Assembly: GCA_025361625.1 (NCBI GenBank)
Contig: JANYKL010000070.1
Location: 1 to 64,000 of the forward strand
Length of the DNA stretch: 64,000 bases
Reading direction: 5' to 3'
From: Acidobacteriaceae bacterium
GTDB taxonomy: Bacteria > Acidobacteriota > Terriglobia > Terriglobales > Acidobacteriaceae
Both the position numbers and the translations under genes were made by a program. The notes below the pieces were generated by a model that did not search any database, was not told the DNA's origin, and worked only from the letters and a program-made list of their open reading frames with translations. Positions 9,185-17,142 of the stretch are shown one piece after another; positions within the stretch are counted from its first letter, which is position 1; each line of letters begins with the position of its first letter.

Positions 9185-10029
9185 TACTGTGCTCCAGTCC
9201 CTACAGCGAAACCGGTTGCGCAATGGCCGCGCGGCTCGCACAAGCCGGTCGAACCCCCGTCGGAGCTTTGACGCTGCCCGCATGGGATCGTCAGACACTG
9301 CTCCGAAAACTTGGTCAGTGGGGGCTTCGCGATTGTTATCGCTTCGCGCGCTCCAAAGTCGGCCCCGCACCAGCTAACCGCCAACAACTCAGGAACCCTT
9401 ATCTACAAAAGATGTTGGCCCATGAGAGCGGGGCCTTCCGTAATCTGTTTCAAGTCGCGCGTCACTACGGATTTCCAGTGACGACTTCCCCAGATCAAAA
9501 CTCGCACGGAGCGATCGACCAACTGAAACGTTGGTCGCCATATATTGCGATCTTCACCGGCGGAAACATTGTCCGCGAGGCTGCGCTCAAGCAATGTAGC
9601 CTCGGGATTTTGAACTCACACTTAGCTTTGTTGCCAGACATCAGGGGAATGAGCAGCCCGGAGTGGTCGGTGCTGCAAGGCGTTCCGCTTGGAATCACAA
9701 TTCACTTTATGGATTCCGGCATCGATACTGGCCCGATTTTGCTGCGGCGCGAATTTCCCAGGCCGCCTGGGTGCGATTCTTTTAGCGACTTGCGCAACCG
9801 CATGATTGCCGCCGCAATCGATTGGATGGCAGAGACCGTGGCGGCGCTTGAGGCCGGTACGATCGCGCCCACGCCGCAAGCGAGCAAGCGGACAAACGGA
9901 CGCCGGGACGATAGTCAATATTTTGTTATGCACGATCGGTTGAAGGCGCTCGCAAAACGACATCTCACAAAAATTGAATCAACCACGTTAAAAAACGCTG
10001 CCGATCACGCAGGCGTCCGCAATGGTTAA
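9172..10029 (+). CDS. Formyltransferase-fold protein (sugar N-formyltransferase candidate)
   Basis: 285 residues with the hydrolase/transferase fold of the methionyl-tRNA and glycinamide formyltransferases. The core motif ILNSHLALLPDIRG near residues 145-158 supplies the Asn and His of the catalytic set, and DSGIDTGPILLRREF supplies the Asp, so the active site appears intact. It lacks the C-terminal OB-like domain of tRNA formyltransferase. With the polysaccharide context this points to N-formylation of an amino sugar nucleotide using 10-formyl-tetrahydrofolate. It starts inside the toroid gene (13 nt overlap) and overlaps the heparinase-like gene by 8 nt, so the three belong to one transcript. 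The sugar substrate is not deducible. Confidence 0.8.
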   Translation: MRVVVLCSSPYSETGCAMAARLAQAGRTPVGALTLPAWDRQTLLRKLGQWGLRDCYRFARSKVGPAPANRQQLRNPYLQKMLAHESGAFRNLFQVARHYGFPVTTSPDQNSHGAIDQLKRWSPYIAIFTGGNIVREAALKQCSLGILNSHLALLPDIRGMSSPEWSVLQGVPLGITIHFMDSGIDTGPILLRREFPRPPGCDSFSDLRNRMIAAAIDWMAETVAALEAGTIAPTPQASKRTNGRRDDSQYFVMHDRLKALAKRHLTKIESTTLKNAADHAGVRNG

Positions 10030-12208
10030 GTTGGGAACGATGCTGCAACTGGCTCGAACCTTTGGGGCACGCGATGGAATGCTGCGACTGAAGTACGAAT
10101 TGCAGCGAGGCAGCGGTCTGATGGCGCGCCGCATGCAATCGGTGGCGGGCTGGCGATCATGGCAACTAAAAAAGATCGCGCCCGAGACATGGGGCGCGAA
10201 GATTATCGCCGCTCGGCGAAACGGCCAACCTCCCTTTTTCTTCCAGGATGCCCGCACTCTGGCAGGTGATCTCAAAGCGATTCTCGGCAGCCGTGGAGAA
10301 GAGATTGCCCTCGGGCAAGCTGACAAAATTCTTGCTGGCACCTTCCCGTACTTCGGAAGATTGAATTTTTCCTGCGGCTTTCCGCCGCGATGGTTCCATA
10401 ATCCAGCCACAGGTCAAAGCGTTTCGCCAACTCGTCCGTGGACGCGGATGCGATTTGCTGACCCGGAGTATGGCGATCTCAAATTCATTCTCGAGCCATC
10501 ACGCTTCTTGTTCGTTTATCCGCTTGCACGGGCTTACGCCATCAGCGGCGAAGAACGGTTCGCGGAGGCGTTTTGGGCGTCGCTCGAAGACTGGGCCGAG
10601 CAGAACTCGCCGATGTCTGGCCCGCTCTGGATATGCGGACAAGAATCTTCGTTGCGAATCATGTCTTGGTCATTCGCACTCTACGCCTTCCTCGATGCCA
10701 GGGCGACGACTCCGCCAAGGGTTGAGTTGTTGCTTTCGATGGTCGCCGCGCACGCCTGGCGTGCGGCACAAACCTTGGGTTACGCTCGCTCGCAGCGCAG
10801 CAACCATCTCATCAGTGAAGCCGTCGGGCTTTGGACAACCGGAACGCTCTTTCCTGAACTGAAGGACTCCCCTGCGTGGCTACAGCAAGGCGGCGAGTCT
10901 CTACTCGAAGCGGTGATCGATCAAATCTCTCCCGCCGGAGTCTTGTTCCAGAATTCATTTAATTACCAGCGCATGGTGCTGCAACAGTTGCTGTGGGTGA
11001 TTCGGCTCGACGAACTCAATTCTCAAAACCTGAATCCTGTGATTCGCGACCGTGCCGCGGCCGCATTAGCATTCATCGAACATTTCGTGGACGAGAAGTC
11101 GGGCCAGGCGCCGAATCACGGATCCAACGACGGAAGCTATATTTTGCCCATCGCGCAAACTGACTTCCTCGATTACCGCCCCCTGATTGCGCTCGGACGC
11201 CGCGTGCTCGGTCAATCAAAGAAGTTGCCCGACGGCCCCTGGGACGAAGCTGCCGTATGGATCGGCGCTAAGAATTCACCGCGCGCAAAACAAGATGAAT
11301 TGGGTCATCGAACTCGCGTAGAGGTCTCAACCACCGGCTTTCATCGGCTCGGATCCAAAAACTCATGGGCGCTGGTGAGAGCAGGGCGCCATGCGCGTCG
11401 CCCGTTTCAGGCCGATCAACTGCATGTCGATCTCTGGTGGAATGGCATCAACCTGGCGCGAGATGCTGGTACTTACCTTTACAACGGAGACCAGCCTTGG
11501 GATAACGGCTTGGCGGGGACGCAGGTTCACAACACCGTCACCGTTGACGGAAAGGACCAGATGCGGCGTGCCGGACGCTTTCTTTGGTTAAATTGGGCGC
11601 AGGCTTCTGGGAGGTCGTTCTCCGGTTCGATCACTCCGTCGCACTCTGATGTGATCGACAGCTTCGAAGGGTCGCACAACGGTTACCGTAAAGTCGGAAT
11701 CACGCATCATCGCAAGGTTCACTTCGTCGGAGAAAATGCGTGGGTCGTTATCGACGACGTGGTTGACGACCTTCTTGGATCCGGCGAGCATGATTTGCAA
11801 CTGCATTGGCTCTCGCCCGATTTTCCATTAGAAGTGATTTCGGAAGCGCCATTTGCGGCGACGCTTTTATCAGGCCGGCAGCGGTTTCAATGGAACATAT
11901 TTTCCAGTTCACCCGGCAGAGCATCTGTCGTTCGCGCCGGAAAGAATGTTCTGCAGCCGTCCGCGGGTCTCAGCAAGGGAATGGAAGTCCTGGGCTACGA
12001 ATCTCCGACCTACGGACAATTGAATCCGGCAATTTCGATCCTTTATAGTGTCAGAGACAGCTTGCCTTCTCGAGTCGTGACGGTCATATTAGTTGGCCAC
12101 GAAATGCAACTAAAGGTGGATGGCAGAGTTCTCCGTCTCAGTCGCGACGGTGCGCAGGTCTACCACGTCAACCTCAGTCCAGTGCAAGCGGGGACCGCCT
12201 CGCGCTAG
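10022..12208 (+). CDS. Heparinase II/III family protein
   Basis: 728 residues with the two-part architecture of polysaccharide lyases of the heparinase II/III group. An alpha-helical toroid spans about residues 90-400 (RSNHLISEAVGLWTTG is a family hallmark), followed by a beta-sandwich domain from about 440. The latter includes QADQLHVDLWWNGINLARD and GTQVHNTVTVDGKDQM, the strongly conserved region around the catalytic His/Tyr. No signal peptide is evident at the N-terminus (MVKLGTMLQLARTFG). Such genes commonly sit inside exopolysaccharide or O-antigen loci beside asnB and two-domain oxidoreductases. The protein may trim or process a uronic-acid-containing polymer. The start overlaps the formyltransferase stop. 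Confidence 0.85.
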   Translation: MVKLGTMLQLARTFGARDGMLRLKYELQRGSGLMARRMQSVAGWRSWQLKKIAPETWGAKIIAARRNGQPPFFFQDARTLAGDLKAILGSRGEEIALGQADKILAGTFPYFGRLNFSCGFPPRWFHNPATGQSVSPTRPWTRMRFADPEYGDLKFILEPSRFLFVYPLARAYAISGEERFAEAFWASLEDWAEQNSPMSGPLWICGQESSLRIMSWSFALYAFLDARATTPPRVELLLSMVAAHAWRAAQTLGYARSQRSNHLISEAVGLWTTGTLFPELKDSPAWLQQGGESLLEAVIDQISPAGVLFQNSFNYQRMVLQQLLWVIRLDELNSQNLNPVIRDRAAAALAFIEHFVDEKSGQAPNHGSNDGSYILPIAQTDFLDYRPLIALGRRVLGQSKKLPDGPWDEAAVWIGAKNSPRAKQDELGHRTRVEVSTTGFHRLGSKNSWALVRAGRHARRPFQADQLHVDLWWNGINLARDAGTYLYNGDQPWDNGLAGTQVHNTVTVDGKDQMRRAGRFLWLNWAQASGRSFSGSITPSHSDVIDSFEGSHNGYRKVGITHHRKVHFVGENAWVVIDDVVDDLLGSGEHDLQLHWLSPDFPLEVISEAPFAATLLSGRQRFQWNIFSSSPGRASVVRAGKNVLQPSAGLSKGMEVLGYESPTYGQLNPAISILYSVRDSLPSRVVTVILVGHEMQLKVDGRVLRLSRDGAQVYHVNLSPVQAGTASR

Positions 12209-12298
12209 CCGAAAGCGACCGGGCCTAGCCATCGTACAATTGCGTGACGTCTTCTCTAAACCGACAAGCGCAGTTTGCGCCCCTTTTTTAGAACTCTT

Positions 12299-14566
12299 AT
12301 GAAGCAGGTTCTTCAGCGGGTCAGTGGCGGCGAAATCGAAGTCGTTGAGCTCCCATCCCCAAAATTACTCGCCGGATGCGTGCTCGTTCGCACTGCCGCA
12401 TCGTTGGTTTCAGTTGGAACGGAACGCGCTTCATCCGAGTTCGCACAAAAAAATCTTCTGCAAAAAGCGAGAATGCGCCCTGATTTAGTGCGGGAGGTTT
12501 GGAATAAGGTGCGTCGCGACGGAGTTGCGACGACCATCGCCGCGGTGCGAACCCGCATGGATCAGCCGAACACTCCAGGCTACAGCAGTGCCGGAACGGT
12601 CGTCGCTGTAGGAGAGGGCATCACCGACATTCAGCCGAACGATCGCGTCGCCTGTGCCGGAGCAAATCACGCCGTGCACGCGGAGTTTGCTTGCATTCCC
12701 CGCCTGTTGATCGCGAAAATTCCTGAAGGTTCTGGTGTCAGTTTTGATCATGCAGCAGCGGCCACGGTCGGCTCGGTCGCCTTGCATGGCGTGCGCATAG
12801 CGGAAGCCAAACTCGGTGACGTGGTGGGCGTCATCGGGCTCGGGCTCCTCGGCCAACTTACGGTACAGATTCTTAAAGCGGCAGGTTGCCGCGTAGTAGG
12901 TATGGATCTTTCCCGCGCGCGAGCCGATTTGGCCCGGCGCCTGGGTGCCGATACCGCCGCTGATTCTGCCAGCGAATTTGTCGATGCTGCCTTGCAGATG
13001 TCAAAAGGCCGTGGACTCGACTCGGTGCTGCTTACGGCGCAGACGTCAAGCAGCGAACCCGTGAATCTGGCTGCGAAGTGCGCCCGCGACCGGGCCGTGA
13101 TCGTAGCGGTCGGCGCTGTGGGGATGGACTTGGAGCGTCGGCCCTATTACGACAAGGAGCTCGATTTCCGCATATCGCGCTCCTATGGCCCCGGTCGATA
13201 TGACGTCGCTTACGAGCAAAAGGGGATCGACTATCCCGTCGGCTACGTCCGCTGGACAGAGACGCGCAACATGGAGGCCTTTCTCCAACTTCTCGCCGAT
13301 CGCAAGGTTGACGTAGAGTCGTTGATCACCCATCGCTTTTCGATCGATCAAGCGAGATCTGCCTATGACCTCATAACCGGGCAAACCGGGCAGCCCTTTC
13401 TTGGAGTTCTGATTACATATCCCGATGACTCGCTGCAGTCGGGACGCGAAGCTTTGCAATTGTTGTCAGCTCCGCCAAAGCACGCGCCACCCGGGCGAGA
13501 GTCGAAAGTAGTATGTGTCGGTCTGCTCGGCGCAGGAGGTTTTGCGACCGGCACGCTATTGCCCGCGATCCAGAAGGTGGGGGGCGTCAATCTCATCGGC
13601 GTCTGTGCCGCAAATGGCTCGCACTCCCAACACGCCGCTAAGAAATTTGGTTTCAACTACTGCGCTACCGACGATGAAAGCCTGATTCAGGATGAATCGA
13701 TCAACGCCATTGTCATTACAACTCGACATCATTTGCACGCTCCCCAGGTTTTGGCGTCACTCAAGGCAGGGAAGCACGTGTTCTGCGAAAAGCCTTTGTG
13801 TTTGAATCGAGATGAACTTCGCGAGATCGTCGATATCCATGAAGGCGCGGGCGACAAGAGCCCATCAAAGATTTCTCCGCTTCTCATGGTCGGTTTCAAT
13901 CGGCGATTTTCCGCTCTTGCCGTCGAACTGAAGAATTTTTTTCGCGATGTGCGAGAGCCGCTGGCCATGCACTACCGCGTGAACGCCGGGTTAATCCCCG
14001 CCGACCACTGGCTTCATGATCCGGCGCAGGGCGGGGGCCGCCTGATTGGAGAGGTCTGTCATTTCGTCGACTTCCTGTGTTTCATAGCCGGCTCTCCGAT
14101 TGTCGAAGTGCAAGCTCATAGCCTTCCCAACCCCGGCAAATATAGCAACGACAATGTTATTTGTTCACTGCGCTTCGCCGACGGATCGCACGGCACCATT
14201 ACCTATCTGGCAAATGGCGACCGATCGTACTCCAAAGAACGAGTCGAGATCTTCGGCGGCGGAATGGTGGCTGTGCTCGAAGATTTTCGACGTCTTGAAA
14301 CCGTTCGCCAGGGAAAAAAGAAAGTTTTGCGCGCCCTGTTTCGCCAAGATAAAGGGCATCGAGCGGAGTGGGAGGCTTTTGTCCATGCGATTCGTGATGG
14401 CAAAAATTCCCCGATCTCTTTGAAAGACATTACAAACAGTATGCTCGCTACTTTTTCGCTCGAGGAGTCGCGCACTTCAGGCGCATCGGTCACTGTTGAG
14501 GATCTTCCCGATTTGATACGACAGGATCATATAAAAATCGATCCGGCACGAATTCCCGCTCAGTGA
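12299..14566 (+). CDS. Two-domain oxidoreductase (MDR + Gfo/Idh/MocA)
   Basis: 755-residue fusion. The first ~350 residues are a medium-chain zinc-type alcohol dehydrogenase fold (TPGYSSAGTVVAVGEG; nucleotide-binding VGVIGLGLLGQLTVQILKAA). From about residue 400 a Gfo/Idh/MocA dehydrogenase follows (VGLLGAGGFATGTLL; HVFCEKPLCL with the EKP signature; PADHWLHDPAQGGGRLIGE). Such bi-domain proteins are regular members of polysaccharide loci and presumably oxidise or epimerise a nucleotide or lipid-linked sugar. The open frame extends eight codons upstream, but MKQVLQ at 12299 matches the usual family start. The last bases coincide with the first unit of a 14-nt tandem repeat that fills the gap before the next gene. 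Confidence 0.88.
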   Translation: MKQVLQRVSGGEIEVVELPSPKLLAGCVLVRTAASLVSVGTERASSEFAQKNLLQKARMRPDLVREVWNKVRRDGVATTIAAVRTRMDQPNTPGYSSAGTVVAVGEGITDIQPNDRVACAGANHAVHAEFACIPRLLIAKIPEGSGVSFDHAAAATVGSVALHGVRIAEAKLGDVVGVIGLGLLGQLTVQILKAAGCRVVGMDLSRARADLARRLGADTAADSASEFVDAALQMSKGRGLDSVLLTAQTSSSEPVNLAAKCARDRAVIVAVGAVGMDLERRPYYDKELDFRISRSYGPGRYDVAYEQKGIDYPVGYVRWTETRNMEAFLQLLADRKVDVESLITHRFSIDQARSAYDLITGQTGQPFLGVLITYPDDSLQSGREALQLLSAPPKHAPPGRESKVVCVGLLGAGGFATGTLLPAIQKVGGVNLIGVCAANGSHSQHAAKKFGFNYCATDDESLIQDESINAIVITTRHHLHAPQVLASLKAGKHVFCEKPLCLNRDELREIVDIHEGAGDKSPSKISPLLMVGFNRRFSALAVELKNFFRDVREPLAMHYRVNAGLIPADHWLHDPAQGGGRLIGEVCHFVDFLCFIAGSPIVEVQAHSLPNPGKYSNDNVICSLRFADGSHGTITYLANGDRSYSKERVEIFGGGMVAVLEDFRRLETVRQGKKKVLRALFRQDKGHRAEWEAFVHAIRDGKNSPISLKDITNSMLATFSLEESRTSGASVTVEDLPDLIRQDHIKIDPARIPAQ

Positions 14567-14630
14567 TCGGAGCACAGCGATCCGTCGCCAATGATCCACG
14601 CTCAATGATCCGTGCTCAATGGTCCGCGAA
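14561..14630 (+). repeat. 14-nt degenerate tandem repeat, five units
   Basis: Five consecutive 14-nt units close to CAATGATCCGTGCT: 14561-14574, 14575-14588, 14589-14602, 14603-14616 and 14617-14630. Units three and four differ at two positions. The first unit overlaps the stop codon of the two-domain oxidoreductase, and the array ends 18 nt before the glycosyltransferase start. Confidence 0.8.
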
Positions 14631-14648
14631 TAGACCTCGCAGAAGCTA

Positions 14649-15908
14649 GTGAAAATTCTCTACGTCTCACAATATTTTCCGCCTGAAATGGGAGCGCCAG
14701 CCGCGCGCGCAGCCGAACTATCGAAATACTGGGCGCGCGCGGGTCATGATGTCACCGTACTGAGTGGATTCCCAAATCACCCAACCGGAATCGTGCCTGA
14801 AAATTGGCGCTCCCGGCTTCGTCGACTGCATTTCACAGAAATTGTTGATGGAGTTCGCGTCGTCCGTACGTGGTTGTGGCCGCTGCCCAACCGGAAATCC
14901 CACGAGCGCATCCGAAACTACGCATCGTTCTGCCTCTCGGCTGCGATCAGCGGACTAGCGCTGCAGAAGCCCGATGTTTTGATCGCCACCTCCCCGCAAC
15001 TTTTGTGTGCGCTTGCAGGCTGGTGGATTGCCTGGTGGAAGCGAGTACCATTCGTTTTTGAAGTCAGAGATCTCTGGCCTGAATCGCTGGCGGCAGTGGG
15101 CGTTGGGTCTCACGGCAGCGGTCTGCACCGCACGCTAGCAGCAATCGCGGGATTTCTTTATCGCAGAGCCAACTTGATTGTGGTTGTGTCTCCCGCCTTT
15201 CGCGAACACTTGAACCGCTATTGGAAAGTTCCACTCGACAAGATCGCCGTCGTCGAAAACGGAGTGGAAACAGACATCTTTCGCCTTGATCCCAAGGCTT
15301 CAGAACTGCGCGCACAACTCGACGTGAATGGTCGCTTTCTGATCTGCTACATCGGTACCATGGGGAACGCGCACGGTCTGGAAACTCTGATCGCGGCGGC
15401 GGAAACTTTGCAAAGCGAGATGCCAGCCGCCATGTTTTTGCTGATCGGCGAAGGGGCAGAGAAGCTGTCCCTCGTTGAACTTGCAAACCAGCGCGGTCTG
15501 AGTAACGTTAAATTCTTAGATCAGCAGCCGCGCTCCACCATCCCGGCTTACATCTCAGCCGCCGATGTCTGCGTAGTGATGTTGAGAAATACAGAGTTGT
15601 TCAAAACCGTCATCCCCACAAAGCTGCTGGAGTACATGGCATGCGAGCGGCCGGTCATCGTCGCAGTCGACGGGCAGGCAAGGCAGATCGTCGAAGAAGC
15701 GCAAGCAGGAGTTTTCGTGGAACCGGAGAATAGTCAAGCGCTGGTCGATGCGATCGTTGCACTTTCCCACGATCCGCAGCGCAGACTTCAGATGGGACGC
15801 AGCGGACGGCAACACATCGTGGCCCACTTTTCGCGAAAGAAAAAATCCAGCGATTTTATCGGCATCCTCTACGCTCTACTCACTGCGGATAAAAACCAGC
15901 GCCGATAA
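14649..15908 (+). CDS. WbuB-like family 4 glycosyltransferase
   Basis: 419-residue GT-B glycosyltransferase. The N-terminal MKILYVSQYFPPEMGAPA and HDVTVLSGFPNHPTG are typical of the WbuB/GT4 group of O-antigen and exopolysaccharide enzymes. FEVRDLWPES follows the inter-strand hydrophobic stretch. The donor-binding C-terminal half has YIGTMGNAHGLETLI and LLEYMACERPVIVA, with the conserved Glu in the latter. The start is GTG; the purine-rich CAGAAGCTA precedes it but no strong Shine-Dalgarno is present. It is the last plus-strand gene of the polysaccharide run and meets the export gene end-on 42 nt later. It probably transfers a (perhaps N-acetylated) hexosamine, but donor specificity is inference. 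Confidence 0.9.
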   Translation: MKILYVSQYFPPEMGAPAARAAELSKYWARAGHDVTVLSGFPNHPTGIVPENWRSRLRRLHFTEIVDGVRVVRTWLWPLPNRKSHERIRNYASFCLSAAISGLALQKPDVLIATSPQLLCALAGWWIAWWKRVPFVFEVRDLWPESLAAVGVGSHGSGLHRTLAAIAGFLYRRANLIVVVSPAFREHLNRYWKVPLDKIAVVENGVETDIFRLDPKASELRAQLDVNGRFLICYIGTMGNAHGLETLIAAAETLQSEMPAAMFLLIGEGAEKLSLVELANQRGLSNVKFLDQQPRSTIPAYISAADVCVVMLRNTELFKTVIPTKLLEYMACERPVIVAVDGQARQIVEEAQAGVFVEPENSQALVDAIVALSHDPQRRLQMGRSGRQHIVAHFSRKKKSSDFIGILYALLTADKNQRR

Positions 15909-15950
15909 ATAGCCGTGCGAGGGCACAGAGAATCAATCTTTCCTGAAAAA

Positions 15951-16946
15951 TCAGGGATGGACCGCGACCACGGCGAGCGCACCCGACAGGGACATCGCCG
16001 CTTCTCCTGATCTGTATGCCGCAGCCTTTGCCGCGCTGCCGGGAACAAAAAGAACGTCGCCGCGCACCAACGAAACGTCTGGCGCCTTGGCATATAAAAT
16101 CTTTTTCAAATTGACAGGAATTTCTTTTACTCCATCCGGAGTCTGGCGGAGAATTTTCGTTTTGCTTAGCGAAGAGGTGCGGGTGCCACCCCCTGCCAGA
16201 GCAAGAGCCTTCAGTACGCTTAGATTCGTATCCTCAATCATAAAGCCGCTGGAGTGGGCCACATCTCCGACCACGTAGATGATTCCAGCGCGCGAAACAA
16301 TGATGATATCCCCGGGATAAATTTCGACGTTATTCTTACTGTCGTCCGCCAAATTCTGAGACATCTGCAGATCGATGCGCTCGCCCGGCGAACCGCGACG
16401 TTCGATGGTCACCGCACGACCTGCTTTATCGGTCAATCCGCCGGCAGCGGAAATCATATCGAAAAGCCTGCGTTCGCCGACGGCCGCAAGCGGGCCAGGA
16501 TGAGCAACCTCGCCCATTACAGTTACAGCCTGCGACGCTGATTCATCTACGAAAATTGAAACGTGAGGATTTCGTACGAAACCCCCATCTTCCAGCCGTT
16601 TTTGAATCACGTCCTGCGCCTCGTCGGTAGACAACTCAGCCACGTGCACGTAATCGATTAATGGGAGATAGAGATCACCGGAGCCGCTGATGCGGGCCTT
16701 GGTCGAAAGGTCGGGAACGCCGAAAACAACGACTTCAATCAGGTCGCCCACTCCGAGCTTGACGTTGGAATTTGGAAGATGCCTCGCGGCTGTCTCCGGC
16801 AAGTGAGTGGCTAGATCTGCAGTCGCGGCGGGTGATTGTTGCGATTCTCCAGCGACTGGAGTCTGAGCAGAAATCTGGAGACTCCAAAAAATCAAGAAAA
16901 TCACATACAAATTTCGCAATGAGAAGCCCTGATCTTGTCTGGGCAT
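15951..16946 (-). CDS. Wza-type polysaccharide export protein
   Basis: Outer-membrane/periplasmic polysaccharide export protein, 331 residues from the chosen ATG. AGGAG lies seven bases upstream, and the following MPRQDQGFSLRNLYVIFLIF begins a signal peptide ending near AQ. The frame stays open 19 codons further upstream, but that start would bury the signal sequence. After the signal comes a Poly_export domain (KLGVGDLIEVVVFGVPDLST) and SLBB-like domains (VTVMGEVAHPGPLAAVGERR; IYVVGDVAHSSGFMIEDTNL). No lipobox Cys was seen, unlike classical Wza. It is convergent with the glycosyltransferase run and presumably forms the exit channel for that locus. The C-terminal hydrophobic stretch MSLSGALAVVAVHP is compatible with a membrane anchor. 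Confidence 0.88.
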   Translation of the reverse strand: MPRQDQGFSLRNLYVIFLIFWSLQISAQTPVAGESQQSPAATADLATHLPETAARHLPNSNVKLGVGDLIEVVVFGVPDLSTKARISGSGDLYLPLIDYVHVAELSTDEAQDVIQKRLEDGGFVRNPHVSIFVDESASQAVTVMGEVAHPGPLAAVGERRLFDMISAAGGLTDKAGRAVTIERRGSPGERIDLQMSQNLADDSKNNVEIYPGDIIIVSRAGIIYVVGDVAHSSGFMIEDTNLSVLKALALAGGGTRTSSLSKTKILRQTPDGVKEIPVNLKKILYAKAPDVSLVRGDVLFVPGSAAKAAAYRSGEAAMSLSGALAVVAVHP

Positions 16947-17142
16947 GAGGCCACTCCTAGGATAAAGGTGTGAGGCGATCTTAGCATAGCGTTCCTTCGA
17001 CATACGTCCTTCCGAGATAGGAAAATCTGTGATATATCAATGGCTCGAATAAGCATTGAGACTTTCGATGTGCACCACTGCGCTGGCTACAGTCTCAAGA
17101 CGCCCAACGCGCGCCGTTAGGTTTTGTGAGAAAGAGGTTAAT

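Noticed and set aside
15941-15956. Terminator after the WbuB-like gene
   Set aside because: Stem of five base pairs with an A-rich loop and no T-run, overlapping the end of the export gene.
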